In this document: positions 27,287 through 37,788 of the stretch, piece after piece | How positions within the stretch are numbered: the stretch's first letter is position 1 | Layout of the letters: each line of letters starts with the position of its first letter | Source: Glandiceps talaboti | Taxonomy: Eukaryota; Hemichordata; Enteropneusta; Spengelidae | NCBI RefSeq assembly: GCF_964340395.1 | Contig: NC_135556.1 | Location: forward strand, 1,169,001 to 1,233,000 | Reading direction: 5' to 3' | Length of the DNA: 64,000 nucleotides | The notes under the pieces: generated by a model | The model's database searches: none | The model's input: only the letters and a program-made list of their open reading frames with translations | What the model was told of the DNA's origin: nothing | Program-made: the position numbers and the translations under genes

Positions 27287-28192
27287 CTATGTGTGTGTCA
27301 TGCTGACTTGTGCTTGCTGAATGTCTTTCTTAGCAATCCGTATATATCGAGTATAGCAGTTTGATGACCACCTGCCAAGATTCTGTATCATGTGATCTTC
27401 TATTCCGATTGCCGCAGCTGATGTAGCTGCTCCAATACGAAATGAGTGTCCACAGAATTTGGACACGTCCAGTCCAATTGTACTTAGTATGTGGCGTAAG
27501 TAGCCAATGAATTGTCCTCGAGTGAGAATTCCCTTATCTTGATCAAAGAATAGAGGTGATAAGGTCGTTGCACCTTGATGGCGGCGAAGAAGTAGTAACT
27601 GTTTCATATAGCCCAGTGTGTTTAGCTCTGGAATGTTGAATATATGGATTGGTGTCCCATTGCCAAATGGGTCAGTTTTTGACCTCTGCAATATGACTGT
27701 ATAATGGGAATTATCCTGCGACCACACAATGTCGCACAGTCGTATTACAGATGATGTATCTACCGTGTTCCTGACTGTAAATTCTCCACAGCGTAGGAAA
27801 CCGAAGAAGGCCATCTGGCATGCACATAGCAGAAGCAGATCGACGTTGAAAGAGAAGACTTTGTTCTGTAGCGCAGAAGTGATACTACATAAGATATTGT
27901 ATGTGATTGGAAAATGTCTTTCAGTGTTTGTTCCTGTAATTGCTTGACTTCGTTTAACCCCCGTCATTATGTACTCCAACCTCTCTGAATTGGCAAAGGG
28001 GTTAGTATTTCCTTCCCGTAAGTAATGGAAACGTATCCCTGCTAGGTACAGCTTAATAGTATTGTATTTCAAGTCGAGATATTGATGACAGAATGTAACA
28101 AAACGTATAAGTATGGTCTTCGATAGGGGTGGAAGTGTGCCTGGTCGAGTGATGACACCACACATAGTGCTGAATTGGATTAATCGTGTCAT
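27287..28192 (-). CDS. Tyrosine recombinase of the DIRS/Ngaro-like element
   Basis: A 301-residue protein with the full tyrosine-recombinase signature: Arg134 in GFLRCGEF, Lys172 in RSKTDPFG, His249-x-x-Arg252 in GHSFRIG, Trp275 in LGRWSS and the nucleophile, most likely Tyr283 in YTRYIR. The N-terminal part (about 20-80) has the DNA-binding SAM-like pattern LPPLSKTILIRF...YNTIKLYLAGIR. Such enzymes integrate the circular DNA of DIRS-group retrotransposons without an integrase. Its start codon overlaps the stop of the preceding stub (ATGA), in the -1 frame relative to it. No internal stops, so the copy may be recent. It is carried in the same strand as GEMIN5, within intron 3. Confidence 0.9.
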   Translation of the reverse strand: MTRLIQFSTMCGVITRPGTLPPLSKTILIRFVTFCHQYLDLKYNTIKLYLAGIRFHYLREGNTNPFANSERLEYIMTGVKRSQAITGTNTERHFPITYNILCSITSALQNKVFSFNVDLLLLCACQMAFFGFLRCGEFTVRNTVDTSSVIRLCDIVWSQDNSHYTVILQRSKTDPFGNGTPIHIFNIPELNTLGYMKQLLLLRRHQGATTLSPLFFDQDKGILTRGQFIGYLRHILSTIGLDVSKFCGHSFRIGAATSAAAIGIEDHMIQNLGRWSSNCYTRYIRIAKKDIQQAQVSMTHT

Positions 28193-28407
28193 CGCAGTCT
28201 GATAAGATGTGTCTCATAAGATGTGTCTGGGAGTGGGTGTATTCCAGTGTGAAAACCGTGTCTTAGTCCATCAATGAGGTAGTTAACAAAAACTTTGTCT
28301 GGATGATCAGCTAGATTGGTTGATAGTCTCTCAATGTTAATAGGAGTTGTTACTGCCAGGGGGTTAATGACTGTGTTCATTGTAATGTCTTCCCCCTGGC
28401 GGTCCAT
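28189..28407 (-). pseudogene. N-terminal stub of the DIRS/Ngaro reverse transcriptase ORF
   Basis: A 72-residue frame containing INIERLSTNLADHPDKVFVNYL then IDGLRHGFHTGI in part. This 'HP-D-x-FV-x-YL-x-x-GL-x-x-GF' pattern opens the reverse-transcriptase ORF of many animal DIRS-type elements, ahead of the polymerase core. Here the frame stops right after it, and no YxDD palm motif follows. It overlaps gag by 31 nt in the -1 frame and the recombinase by 4 nt. A tandem direct repeat ATAAGATGTGTCT (28202-28214 and 28216-28228) lies at the junction with the recombinase and may be the scar of the deletion that removed the polymerase. Confidence 0.7.
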
Positions 28408-28416
28408 CCGTTTTTT
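28355..28416 (-). promoter_or_regulatory. Candidate -1 ribosomal frameshift signal between gag and RT stub
   Basis: On the minus strand the gag frame reads ACA AAA AAC at 28418-28410, giving the slippery heptamer A AAA AAC in the correct phase. After a 9-nt spacer (GGATGGACC) comes GCCAGGGGG (28400-28392), perfectly complementary to CCCCCTGGC (28363-28355), a 9-bp stem with a 28-nt loop holding the gag stop. Slipping back one base enters exactly the RT-stub frame. A CAATG in the loop could pair with CATTG downstream, allowing a pseudoknot. Heptamer, spacer and stem are seen; function is inference. Confidence 0.7.
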
Positions 28417-29654
28417 GTGTCATTACAAACTGATTTGGGGTGATCTTTTTTACATGTCAAACAAATGTGAAGGTGGGAGCATCTTGAACGGTTGCATCCT
28501 GCATTGCTGTTGAAATTGTTACAAATTTCGCGTCCCTGTAGGTACACACAGGCCCTGCCATACGTATCCAGCCCTTTTTCCGGTTTCTTGCCCTCAAGGT
28601 TTTTTGGACAGAAATTGGACGTATGGCCCACTGCTTGGCACAAATTGCAACTTAATGGCTTGTAGTTGGCAAAAATATTACAAAATAAGGTGTTACTCCT
28701 GACGGACCAATCTACTTTGACGTTGTGGTACTTTAGATGGGCTGCGGCTTTGGCACTAAACTGCTTGTGATATTCATAGAAGCCTTTACCACCATACCTG
28801 TTACCCATGTCGATCAAGTCCCTTTCGTATAGGTCTAGTTCTAATCTGCGTTGTGGGAATGCGTCGCTCATCACGTTTTTATAGATGCCGAAGGCTTGAA
28901 TAAAGTCGCTCAATGAGAGGTCTTTGTTTAGTCTGCCGTCTATCTTATCCGTCTTGTCGTTAGGATTATAATAGGGAATGAGTAGGGCAGCAAGGTTGAC
29001 GTCCTTACCTTCGATTATCTGTTTACGTAACTGGGGAGTGATGTTTTCGACGAACGGTAGCGATTCAGCTGCCACACCAAACTGTGTTCTTGTACCCCCT
29101 GTCGTCATCAGAGTTGGATGTGGAGGTCGCATAACGGAATCAAGTGTACCTGCGACACCTTCATCGTTGTTATTCGGCGTAGGTGCTTGTCCTGACTGCT
29201 CCATCGTTGCTATCTTATTCGTCAGGACCCTTAGGTTTGCCTGCATCTCCGTAACAGTAGCGGTCAGACCTCGGATCGCTGACAGGAGGCCGCCATTGTT
29301 GTTTACTCCCATTGCATGATGGTTGAACGGTTGTGACCCAGCTTCCTGTTCCGGTAGCTGCGCCCGTGAACTTGGATCGTTCCCTGTCCTGCCACGAGGC
29401 GCACGGTCGTTGACCCTTTGTTTGTACAAGCCAATAAGGTGGTTCTTTATAGCGTTGCTGGGGTATGGCACTTGTAAGTTGGATAGTTCAGAACGGAGTC
29501 TAGCATTCGTCCAATTTTCCGGCAGCATGAGATTGTATACTTCCCTGTTGTTTTGTGACCGTGATCGACTCGTAGATCTTCTTACTGGTGGCATCGTGAC
29601 TTCCGTTACTATGTTGAGGATGGGAGCAGATGCAGTAATTCTTGTCGATCCCAA
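28377..29654 (-). CDS. Gag-like protein of the DIRS/Ngaro-like element
   Basis: A 425-residue protein. Residues about 41-80 resemble a SAP-type helix pair (LRSELSNLQVP...IKNHLIGLY), common in gag proteins of animal DIRS elements. A coiled region lies at about 123-153. The C-terminal part carries a zinc knuckle C336-x2-C339-x4-H344-x4-C349 and then a CCCH finger C378-x8-C387-x4-C392-x3-H396, followed by further cysteines (C398, C401, C410). It would bind element RNA and form the particle. The start at 29654 is the first methionine; Met21 (MPPVRRSTSRSRS) is an alternative start with a basic N terminus. The 3' end overlaps the RT stub and holds the candidate frameshift signal. Confidence 0.88.
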   Translation of the reverse strand: MGSTRITASAPILNIVTEVTMPPVRRSTSRSRSQNNREVYNLMLPENWTNARLRSELSNLQVPYPSNAIKNHLIGLYKQRVNDRAPRGRTGNDPSSRAQLPEQEAGSQPFNHHAMGVNNNGGLLSAIRGLTATVTEMQANLRVLTNKIATMEQSGQAPTPNNNDEGVAGTLDSVMRPPHPTLMTTGGTRTQFGVAAESLPFVENITPQLRKQIIEGKDVNLAALLIPYYNPNDKTDKIDGRLNKDLSLSDFIQAFGIYKNVMSDAFPQRRLELDLYERDLIDMGNRYGGKGFYEYHKQFSAKAAAHLKYHNVKVDWSVRSNTLFCNIFANYKPLSCNLCQAVGHTSNFCPKNLEGKKPEKGLDTYGRACVYLQGREICNNFNSNAGCNRSRCSHLHICLTCKKDHPKSVCNDTKNGWTARGKTLQ

Positions 29655-30030
29655 ACCGTGTGAGGGTTACCACGCACGGTAGAATGAACCGTAGGAATAA
29701 GAGTGTCGTACGGAGATCGTGGGAAGTTGTCAAATAAATGGAATAGATTGACTCGGTAGGCAGAGACAAATTTAGCAATGTTCTCCAAACGCAGCTTGAA
29801 CTAGACTGAGGCTAGAAGGAGCCTAAGTAGAAAATTATGCATAGTACAAACATTCTGACAATTTCCTGTGCTCCCCTTACGTATACACATGTAATCTGAT
29901 GATGACGTACATCCTCTGACATTTCCTGTGAGTATATTTGAACACTGGTTTGTGAACTAGATGCCAGGAGGAATGGAATGTTCAGGCTTATGAAAATATT
30001 CTGTATAAACTAAAATTAAATAAATTTTTA
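29655..30030 (-). other. 5' leader of the DIRS/Ngaro-like element
   Basis: Non-coding stretch upstream of gag. It contains two related words, CTGACAATTTCCTGTG (about 29857) and CTGACATTTCCTGTG (about 29917), and ends in an AT-rich block next to the satellite. It probably holds the promoter and terminal repeat, but no direct motif proves this. Confidence 0.4.
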
Positions 30031-30033
30031 ATT

Positions 30034-33000
30034 GTGGTTTGCATATCCTATTGTTGTCTTTATCTACTTCCAAAACGTGTACTGTGGTTTGCATATCCTA
30101 TTGTTGTCTTTATCTACTTCCAAAACGTGTACTGTGGTTTGCATATCCTATTGTTGTCTTAATCTACTTCCAAAACGTGTACTGTGGTTTGCATATCCTA
30201 TTGTTGTCTTTATCTACTTCCAAAACGTGTAGTGTGGTTTGCATATCCTATTGTTGTCTTTATCTACTTCCAAAACGTGTACTGTGGTTTGCATATCCTA
30301 TTGTTGTCTTTATCTACTTCCAAAACGTGTATTGTGGTTTGCATATCCTATTGTTGTCTTAATCTACTTCCAAAACGTGTATTGTGGTTTGCATATCCTA
30401 TTGTTGTCTTTATCTACTTCCAAAACGTGTACTGTGGTTTGCATATCTTATTGTTGTCTTTATCTACTTCCAAAACGTGTATTGTGGTTTGCATATCCTA
30501 TTGTTGTCTTAATCTACTTCCAAAACGTGTACTGTGGTTTGCATATCCTATTGTTGTCTTTATCTACTTCCAAAATGTGTACTGTGGTTTGCATATCCTA
30601 TTGTTGTCTTTATCTACTTCCAAAATGTGTATTGTGGTTTGCATATCCTATTGTTGTCTTTATCTACTTCCAAAACGTGTATTGTGGTTTGCATATCCTA
30701 TTGTTGTCTTTATCTACTTCCAAAACGTGTATTGTGGTTTGCATATCCTATTGTTGTCTTTATCTACTTCCAAAATGTGTATTGTGGTTTGCATATCCTA
30801 TTGTTGTCTTAATCTACTTCCAAAACGTGTATTGTGGTTTGCATATCCTATTGTTGTCTTTATCTACTTTCAAAACGTGTATTGTGGTTTGCATATCCTA
30901 TTGTTGTCTTTATCTACTTCCAAAACGTGTATTGTGGTTTCCATATCCTATTGTTGTCTTAATCTACTTCCAAAATGTGTACTGTGGTTTGCATATCCTA
31001 TTGTTGTCTTTATCTACTTCCAAAACGTGTATTGTGGTTTGCATATCCTATTGTTGTCTTTATCTACTTCCAAAACGTGTATTGTGGTTTGCATATCCTA
31101 TTGTTGTCTTTATCTACTTCCAAAACGTGTATTGTGGTTTGCATATCCTATTGTTGTCTTTATCTACTTCCAAAACGTGTATTGTGGTTTGCATATCCTA
31201 TTGTTGTCTTAATCTACTTCCAAAACGTGTATTGTGGTTTGCATATCCTATTGTTGTCTTTATCTACTTCCAAAACGTGTATTGTGGTTTGCATATCCTA
31301 TTGTTGTCTTTATCTACTTCCAAAACGTGTATTGTGGTTTGCATATCCTATTGTTGTCTTTATCTACTTCCAAAACGTATATTGTGGTTTGCATATCCTA
31401 TTCTTGTCTTTATCTACTTCCAAAACGTGTATTGTGGTTTGCATATCCTATTGTTGTCTTAATCTTCTTCCAAAACGTGTACTGTGGTTTGCATATCCTA
31501 TTGTTGTCTTTATCTACTTCCAAAACGTGTATTGTGGTTTGCATATCCTATTGTTGTCTTTATCTACTTCCAAAACGTGTACTGTGGTTTGCATATCCTA
31601 TTGTTGTCTTAATCTACTTCCAAAACGTGTATTGTGGTTTGCATATCCTATTGTTGTCTTTATCTACTTCCAAAACGTGTACTGTGGTTTGCATATCCTA
31701 TTGTTGTCTTAATCTACTTCCAAAACGTGTACTGTGGTTTGCATATCCTATTGTTGTCTTTATCTACTTCCAAAACGTGTACTGTGGTTTGCATATCCTA
31801 TTGTTGTCTTTATCTACTTCCAAAACGTGTATTGTGGTTTGCATATCCTATTGTTGTCTTAATCTACTTCCAAAACGTGTACTGTGGTTTGCATATCCTA
31901 TTGTTGTCTTAATCTACTTCCAAAACGTGTATTGTGGTTTGCATATCCTATTGTTGTCTTTATCTACTTCCAAAACGTGTACTGTGGTTTGCATATCTTA
32001 TTGTTGTCTTTATCTACTTCCAAAACGTGTATTGTGGTTTGCATATCCTATTGTTGTCTTAATCTACTTCCAAAACGTGTACTGTGGTTTGCATATCCTA
32101 TTGTTGTCTTTATCTACTTCCAAAATGTGTACTGTGGTTTGCATATCCTATTGTTGTCTTTATCTACTTCCAAAATGTGTATTGTGGTTTGCATATCCTA
32201 TTGTTGTCTTTATCTACTTCCAAAACGTGTATTGTGGTTTGCATATCCTATTGTTGTCTTTATCTACTTCCAAAACGTGTATTGTGGTTTGCATATCCTA
32301 TTGTTGTCTTTATCTACTTCCAAAATGTGTATTGTGGTTTGCATATCCTATTGTTGTCTTAATCTACTTCCAAAACGTGTATTGTGGTTTGCATATCCTA
32401 TTGTTGTCTTTATCTACTTTCAAAACGTGTATTGTGGTTTGCATATCCTATTGTTGTCTTTATCTACTTCCAAAACGTGTATTGTGGTTTCCATATCCTA
32501 TTGTTGTCTTAATCTACTTCCAAAATGTGTACTGTGGTTTGCATATCCTATTGTTGTCTTTATCTACTTCCAAAACGTGTATTGTGGTTTGCATATCCTA
32601 TTGTTGTCTTTATCTACTTCCAAAACGTGTATTGTGGTTTGCATATCCTATTGTTGTCTTTATCTACTTCCAAAACGTGTATTGTGGTTTGCATATCCTA
32701 TTGTTGTCTTTATCTACTTCCAAAACGTGTATTGTGGTTTGCATATCCTATTGTTGTCTTAATCTACTTCCAAAACGTGTATTGTGGTTTGCATATCCTA
32801 TTGTTGTCTTTATCTACTTCCAAAACGTGTATTGTGGTTTGCATATCCTATTGTTGTCTTTATCTACTTCCAAAACGTGTATTGTGGTTTGCATATCCTA
32901 TTGTTGTCTTTATCTACTTCCAAAACGTATATTGTGGTTTGCATATCCTATTCTTGTCTTTATCTACTTCCAAAACGTGTATTGTGGTTTGCATATCCTA

Positions 33001-36000
33001 TTGTTGTCTTAATCTTCTTCCAAAACGTGTACTGTGGTTTGCATATCCTATTGTTGTCTTTATCTACTTCCAAAACGTGTATTGTGGTTTGCATATCCTA
33101 TTGTTGTCTTTATCTACTTCCAAAACGTGTACTGTGGTTTGCATATCCTATTGTTGTCTTAATCTACTTCCAAAACGTGTATTGTGGTTTGCATATCCTA
33201 TTGTTGTCTTTATCTACTTCCAAAACGTGTACTGTGGTTTGCATATCCTATTGTTGTCTTAATCTACTTCCAAAACGTGTACTGTGGTTTGCATATCCTA
33301 TTGTTGTCTTTATCTACTTCCAAAACGTGTAGTGTGGTTTGCATATCCTATTGTTGTCTTTATCTACTTCCAAAACGTGTATTGTGGTTTGCATATCCTA
33401 TTGTTGTCTTTATCTACTTCCAAAAAGTGTATTGTGGTTTGCATATCCTATTGTTGTCTTAATCTACTTCCAAAACGTGTACTGTGGTTTGCATATCCTA
33501 TTGTTGTCTTTATCTACTTCCAAAACGTGTATTGTGGTTTGCATATCCTATTGTTGTCTTTATCTACTTCCAAAACGTGTACTGTGGTTTGCATATCCTA
33601 TTGTTGTCTTTATCTACTTCCAAAACGTGTATTGTGGTTTGCATATCCTATTGTTGTCTTTATCTACTTCCAAAACGTGTACTGTGGTTTGCATATCCTA
33701 TTGTTGTCTTAATCTACTTCCAAAACGTGTACTGTGGTTTGCATATCCTATTGTTGTCTTTATCTACTTCCAAAACGTGTACTGTGGTTTGCATATCCTA
33801 TTGTTGTCTTTATCTACTTCCAAAACGTGTACTGTGGTTTGCATATCCTATTGTTGTCTTTATCTACTTCCAAAACGTGTACTGTGGTTTGCATATCCTA
33901 TTGTTGTCTTAATCTACTTCCAAAACGTGTACTGTGGTTTGCATATCCTATTGTTGTCTTTATCTACTTCCAAAACGTGTATTGTGGTTTGCATATCCTA
34001 TTGTTGTATTCATCTACTTCCAAAACGTGTATTGTGGTTTGCATATCCTATTGTTGTCTTTATCTACTTCCAAAACGTGTATTGTGGTTTGCATATCCTA
34101 TTGTTGTCTTTATCTACTTCCAAAACGTGTATTGTGGTTTGCATATCCTATTGTTGTCTTTATCTACTTCCAAAACGTGTATTGTGGTTTGCATATCCTA
34201 TTGTTGTCGTTATCTACTTCCAAAACGTGTATTGTAGTTTGCATATCCTATTGTTGTCTTTATCTACTTCCAAAACGTGTATTGTGGTTTGCATATCCTA
34301 TTGTTGTCTTTATCTACTTCCAAAACGTGTACTGTGGTTTGCATATCCTATTGTTGTCTTTATCTACTTCCAAAACGTGTATTGTAGTTTGCATATCCTA
34401 TTGTTGTATTTATCTACTTCCAAAACGTGTACTGTGGTTTGCATATCCTATTGTTGTCTTTATCTACTTCCAAAACGTGTTTTGTTGTTTGCATATCCTA
34501 TTGTTGTCTTAATCTACTTCCAAAATGTATACTGTGGTTTGCATATCCTATTGTTGTCTTTATCTACTTTCAAAACGTGTATTGTGGTTTGCATATCCTA
34601 TTGTTGTCTTAATCTACTTCCAAAACGTGTACTGTGGTTTCCATATCCTATTGTTGTCTTTATCTACTTCCAAAACGTGTATTGTAGTTTGCATATCCTA
34701 TTGTTGTCTTTATCTACTTCCAAAACGTGTACTGTGGTTTGCATATCCTATTGTTGTCTTAATCTACTTCCAAAACGTGTACTGTGGTTTGCATATCCCA
34801 TTGTTGTCTTAATCTACTTCCAAAACGTGTACTGTGGTTTGCATATCCTATTGTTGTCTTTATCTACTTCCAAAACATTTATTGTGGTTTGCATATCCTA
34901 TTGTTGTCTTAATCTACTTCCAAAACGTGTACTGTGGTTTGCATATCCTATTGTTGTCTTTATCTACTTCCAAAACGTGTACTGTGGTTTGCATATCTTA
35001 TTGTTGTCTTTATCTACTTCCAAAACGTGTACTGTGGTTTGCATATCATATTGTTGTCTTAATCTACTTCCAAAACGTGTACTGTGGTTTGCATATCCTA
35101 TTGTTGTCTTAATCTACTTCCAAAACGTGTACTGTGGTTTGCATATCCTATTGTTGTCTTTATCTACTTCCAAAACGTGTATACTGAGGTTTGCATATCC
35201 TATTGTTGTCTTAATCTACTTCCAAAACGTGTACTGTGGTTTGCATATCCTATTGTTGTCTTAATCTACTTCCAAAATGTGTACTGTGGTTTGCATATCC
35301 TATTGTTGTCTTAATCTACTTCCAAAACGTGTACTGTGGTTTGCATATCCTATTGTTGTCTTTATCTACTTCCAAAACGTGTATTGTGGTTTGCATATCC
35401 TATTGTTGTCTTAATCTACTTCCAAAACGTGTACTGTGGTTTGCATATCCTATTGTTGTCTTTATCTACTTCCAAAACGTGTACTGTGGTTTGCATATCC
35501 TATTGCTGTCTTTATCTACTTCCAAAACGTGTACTGTGGTTTGCATATCCTATTGTTGTCTTAATCTACTTCCAAAACGTGTACTGTGGTTTGCATATCC
35601 TATTGTTGTCTTAATCTACTTCCAAAACGTGTACTGTGGTTTGCATATCCTATTGTTGTCTTAATCTACTTCCAAAACGTGTATTGTGGTTTGCATATCC
35701 TATTGTTGTCTTAATCTACTTCCAAAACGTGTACTGTGGTTTCCATATCCTATTGTTGTCTTAATCTACTTCCAAAACGTGTACTGTGGTTTGCATATCC
35801 TATTGTTGTCTTAATCTACTTCCAAAACGTGTACTGTGGTTTGCATATCCTATTGTTGTCTTTATCTACTTCCAAAATGTGTATTGTGGTTTGCATATCC
35901 TATTGTTGTCTTAATCTACTTCCAAAACGTGTACTGTGGTTTGCATATCCTATTGTTGTCTTTATCTACTTCCAAAACGTGTACTGTGGTTTGCATATCC

Positions 36001-36669
36001 TATTGCTGTCTTTCTCTACTTCCAAAACGTGTACTGTGGGTTGCATATCCTATTGTTGTCTTAATCTACTTCCAAAACGTGTACTGTGGTTTGCATATCC
36101 TATTGTTGTCTTAATCTACTTCCAAAACGTGGACTGTGGTTTGCATATCCTATTGTTGTCTTAATCTACTTCCAAAACGTGTACTGTGGTTTGCATATCC
36201 TATTGTTGTCTTTATCTTCTTCCAAAACGTGTATTGTAGTTTGCATATCCTATTGTTGTCTTTATCTACTTCCAAAACGTGTACTGTGGTTTGCATATCC
36301 TATTGTTGTCTTTATCTACTTCCAAAACGTGTATTGTGGTTTGCATATCCTATTGTTGTCTTAATCTACTTCCAAAACGTGTACTGTGGTTTGCATATCC
36401 TATTGTTGTCTTTATCTACTTCCAAAACGTGTATTGTGGTTTGCATATCCTATTGTTGTCTTTATCTACTTCCAAAACGTGTATTGTGGTTTGCATATCC
36501 TATTGTTGTCTTTATCTACTTCCAAAACGTGTATTGTGGTTTGCATATCCTATTGTTGTCTTTATCTACTTCCAAAACGTGTATTGTGGTTTGCATATCC
36601 TATTGTTGTCTTTATCTACTTCCAAAACGTGTATTGTGGTTTGCATATCCTATTGTTGTCTTTATCTAC
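30034..36669. repeat. 50-bp satellite array, right block
   Basis: About 133 copies of the same 50-bp unit as at 23122-26499. Binary variants mark units: CTTTATC/CTTAATC, GTATTG/GTACTG, AACGTG/AATGTG, TTGCAT/TTCCAT. A 1550-bp higher-order unit (31 copies) is present twice: CTACTTTCAAAAC at 30845 and 32395, GCATATCTTATTG at 30441 and 31991, AATCTTCTTCC at 31461 and 33011. The variant GTAGTGTGG at 30229 and 33329 is 3100 bp apart, bounding the doubled block. It is separated from the left block by the tyrosine-recombinase element. Confidence 0.95.
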
Positions 36670-36670
36670 A

Positions 36671-37100
36671 ATTATATTATAGCATTACCAATTCCAGTGA
36701 ATTTTGTGACGTCATTGCTGTACATTATTACTGATAATGTACTCCGTTATTGGGCATCCCGGCCCCAGAACGAGCATAACAATACAAACTGATGTCCATA
36801 ATGAGAGATGAGATTTGTTCTGTTTCTTCATACGACTAGGCATTTTCGAAATGTATGTTGTTACTTATGATTGTAATTTCTACTGTTTAAAAATACAACG
36901 CATTCATGAAATAAATTTGTATTCACAGCAGTTCATCGAAGTGTATATGTGTGTGTACGTGTACGTACGTGGGTCGCTATGATTAGTATTCAGCTTCTGG
37001 GCCGAACATGGCAGATGATGTTCATCACTGTGTATATTATACGTTGTTTTGCGTTTCTCGGTCTACAAATTCACTGGAATTGGCAAAACTATAAAATAAT
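36671..37100. mobile_element. MITE with 35-bp inverted ends
   Basis: The left arm (36671-36705) contains CCAATTCCAGTGAATTTTG and the right arm (37066-37100) contains CAAATTCACTGGAATTGGC; they are reverse complements over about 35 bp with few mismatches. The interior has no coding potential and includes a TACGTACGTG-type stretch. The left end directly abuts the 50-bp satellite. Superfamily unknown. Confidence 0.65.
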
Positions 37101-37229
37101 AACAATAATGTCCATAATGGACTCGAGCAAACTTTGCACTCCATAATGGGCTCGGCTGTCGCCTCGCCCATTATGTCGTTCAAAGTTTACTTTCGTCCAT
37201 TATGGGCTGGGAGGGCGTACATTATTGTT
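37101..37229. repeat. Foldback element with CCATAATGG words
   Basis: AACAATAATGTCCATAATGG at the left and a reverse-complementary CCATTATGGGC...ACATTATTGTT at the right form an imperfect foldback of 129 bp. CCATAATG/CATTATGG recurs inside, and also at 36793 in the neighbouring MITE. It may be a second small MITE or the end of a larger one. Confidence 0.5.
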
Positions 37230-37788
37230 TAAGTAATTTATATTGGCAAGAACTCTTTCATTATCTCATTTCATACACAGAAAGTCATGTGGGGGAGGGG
37301 GTAATGGGGCTCCAAACACGGGCAAAATTCAACCAGGTTGTATGGTAGATAGATTAGAGATAACCAACTACATGTATGTGGTTGTTACATACAGGTTGGA
37401 ACCCTCAAAATTTTGAGTTCAACTTGGTTTTTGTAGTGAAACTATTGGTGATATATCCCCGGATCGGTAATAGTTGATCCTTCTTTCAGAATATTTGAAA
37501 CCAGCTTCAGGGTCTCATCATCACTCACAGTTGTTGTGATAAATTACATTTTCCATATTTGTTTACCCCAAGTTTAATTGTTCATCAAACAGAAATGCCA
37601 TTATTTCAAAATCCTATTATCTAGGGTTTTTTCTGCTACATTTGTATATACAATAATATAAAATAATATCTGCAAAGACCTTGTAGTCACCAAGACCACC
37701 CACAACAAACTCCTATAGAAGGTTTTTCATGGGTTGGCCCACGGATAGTGGCTCTCCTTTGTACATTTTCATTTATTTCAATATATTT
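37230..37788. other. GEMIN5 intron 3, no recognised element
   Basis: AT-rich sequence without long frames or clear repeats. I see nothing I can name. Confidence 0.5.

Larger units (their letters stand above)
26500..30033 (-). mobile_element. DIRS/Ngaro-like tyrosine-recombinase element lacking the reverse transcriptase core
   Basis: A 3.5 kb unit inserted in the 50-bp satellite, which resumes in register after it. An ATT triplet on each side (26497-26499 and 30031-30033) may be a target duplication. Read on the minus strand it has a 5' leader (30030-29655), gag (29654-28377), a reverse-transcriptase N-terminal stub (28407-28189), a tyrosine recombinase (28192-27287) and a GC-rich tandem-repeat 3' region (about 27085-26680). 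The end at 26502-26518 holds an inverted TACCCA...TGGGTA. DIRS-group elements normally carry reverse transcriptase/RNase H between gag and the recombinase; here it is missing, while the flanking frames are intact. It is therefore either a non-autonomous derivative moved in trans or a recently deleted copy. Confidence 0.85.

Noticed and set aside
23138-36792. Dozens of long plus-strand frames, up to about 640 codons, with a 50-residue hydrophobic repeat
   Set aside because: They are the 50-bp satellite read in three phases. They end at a common unit variant (CTTAATC), overlap each other, and have no non-repeat domain or splice context.
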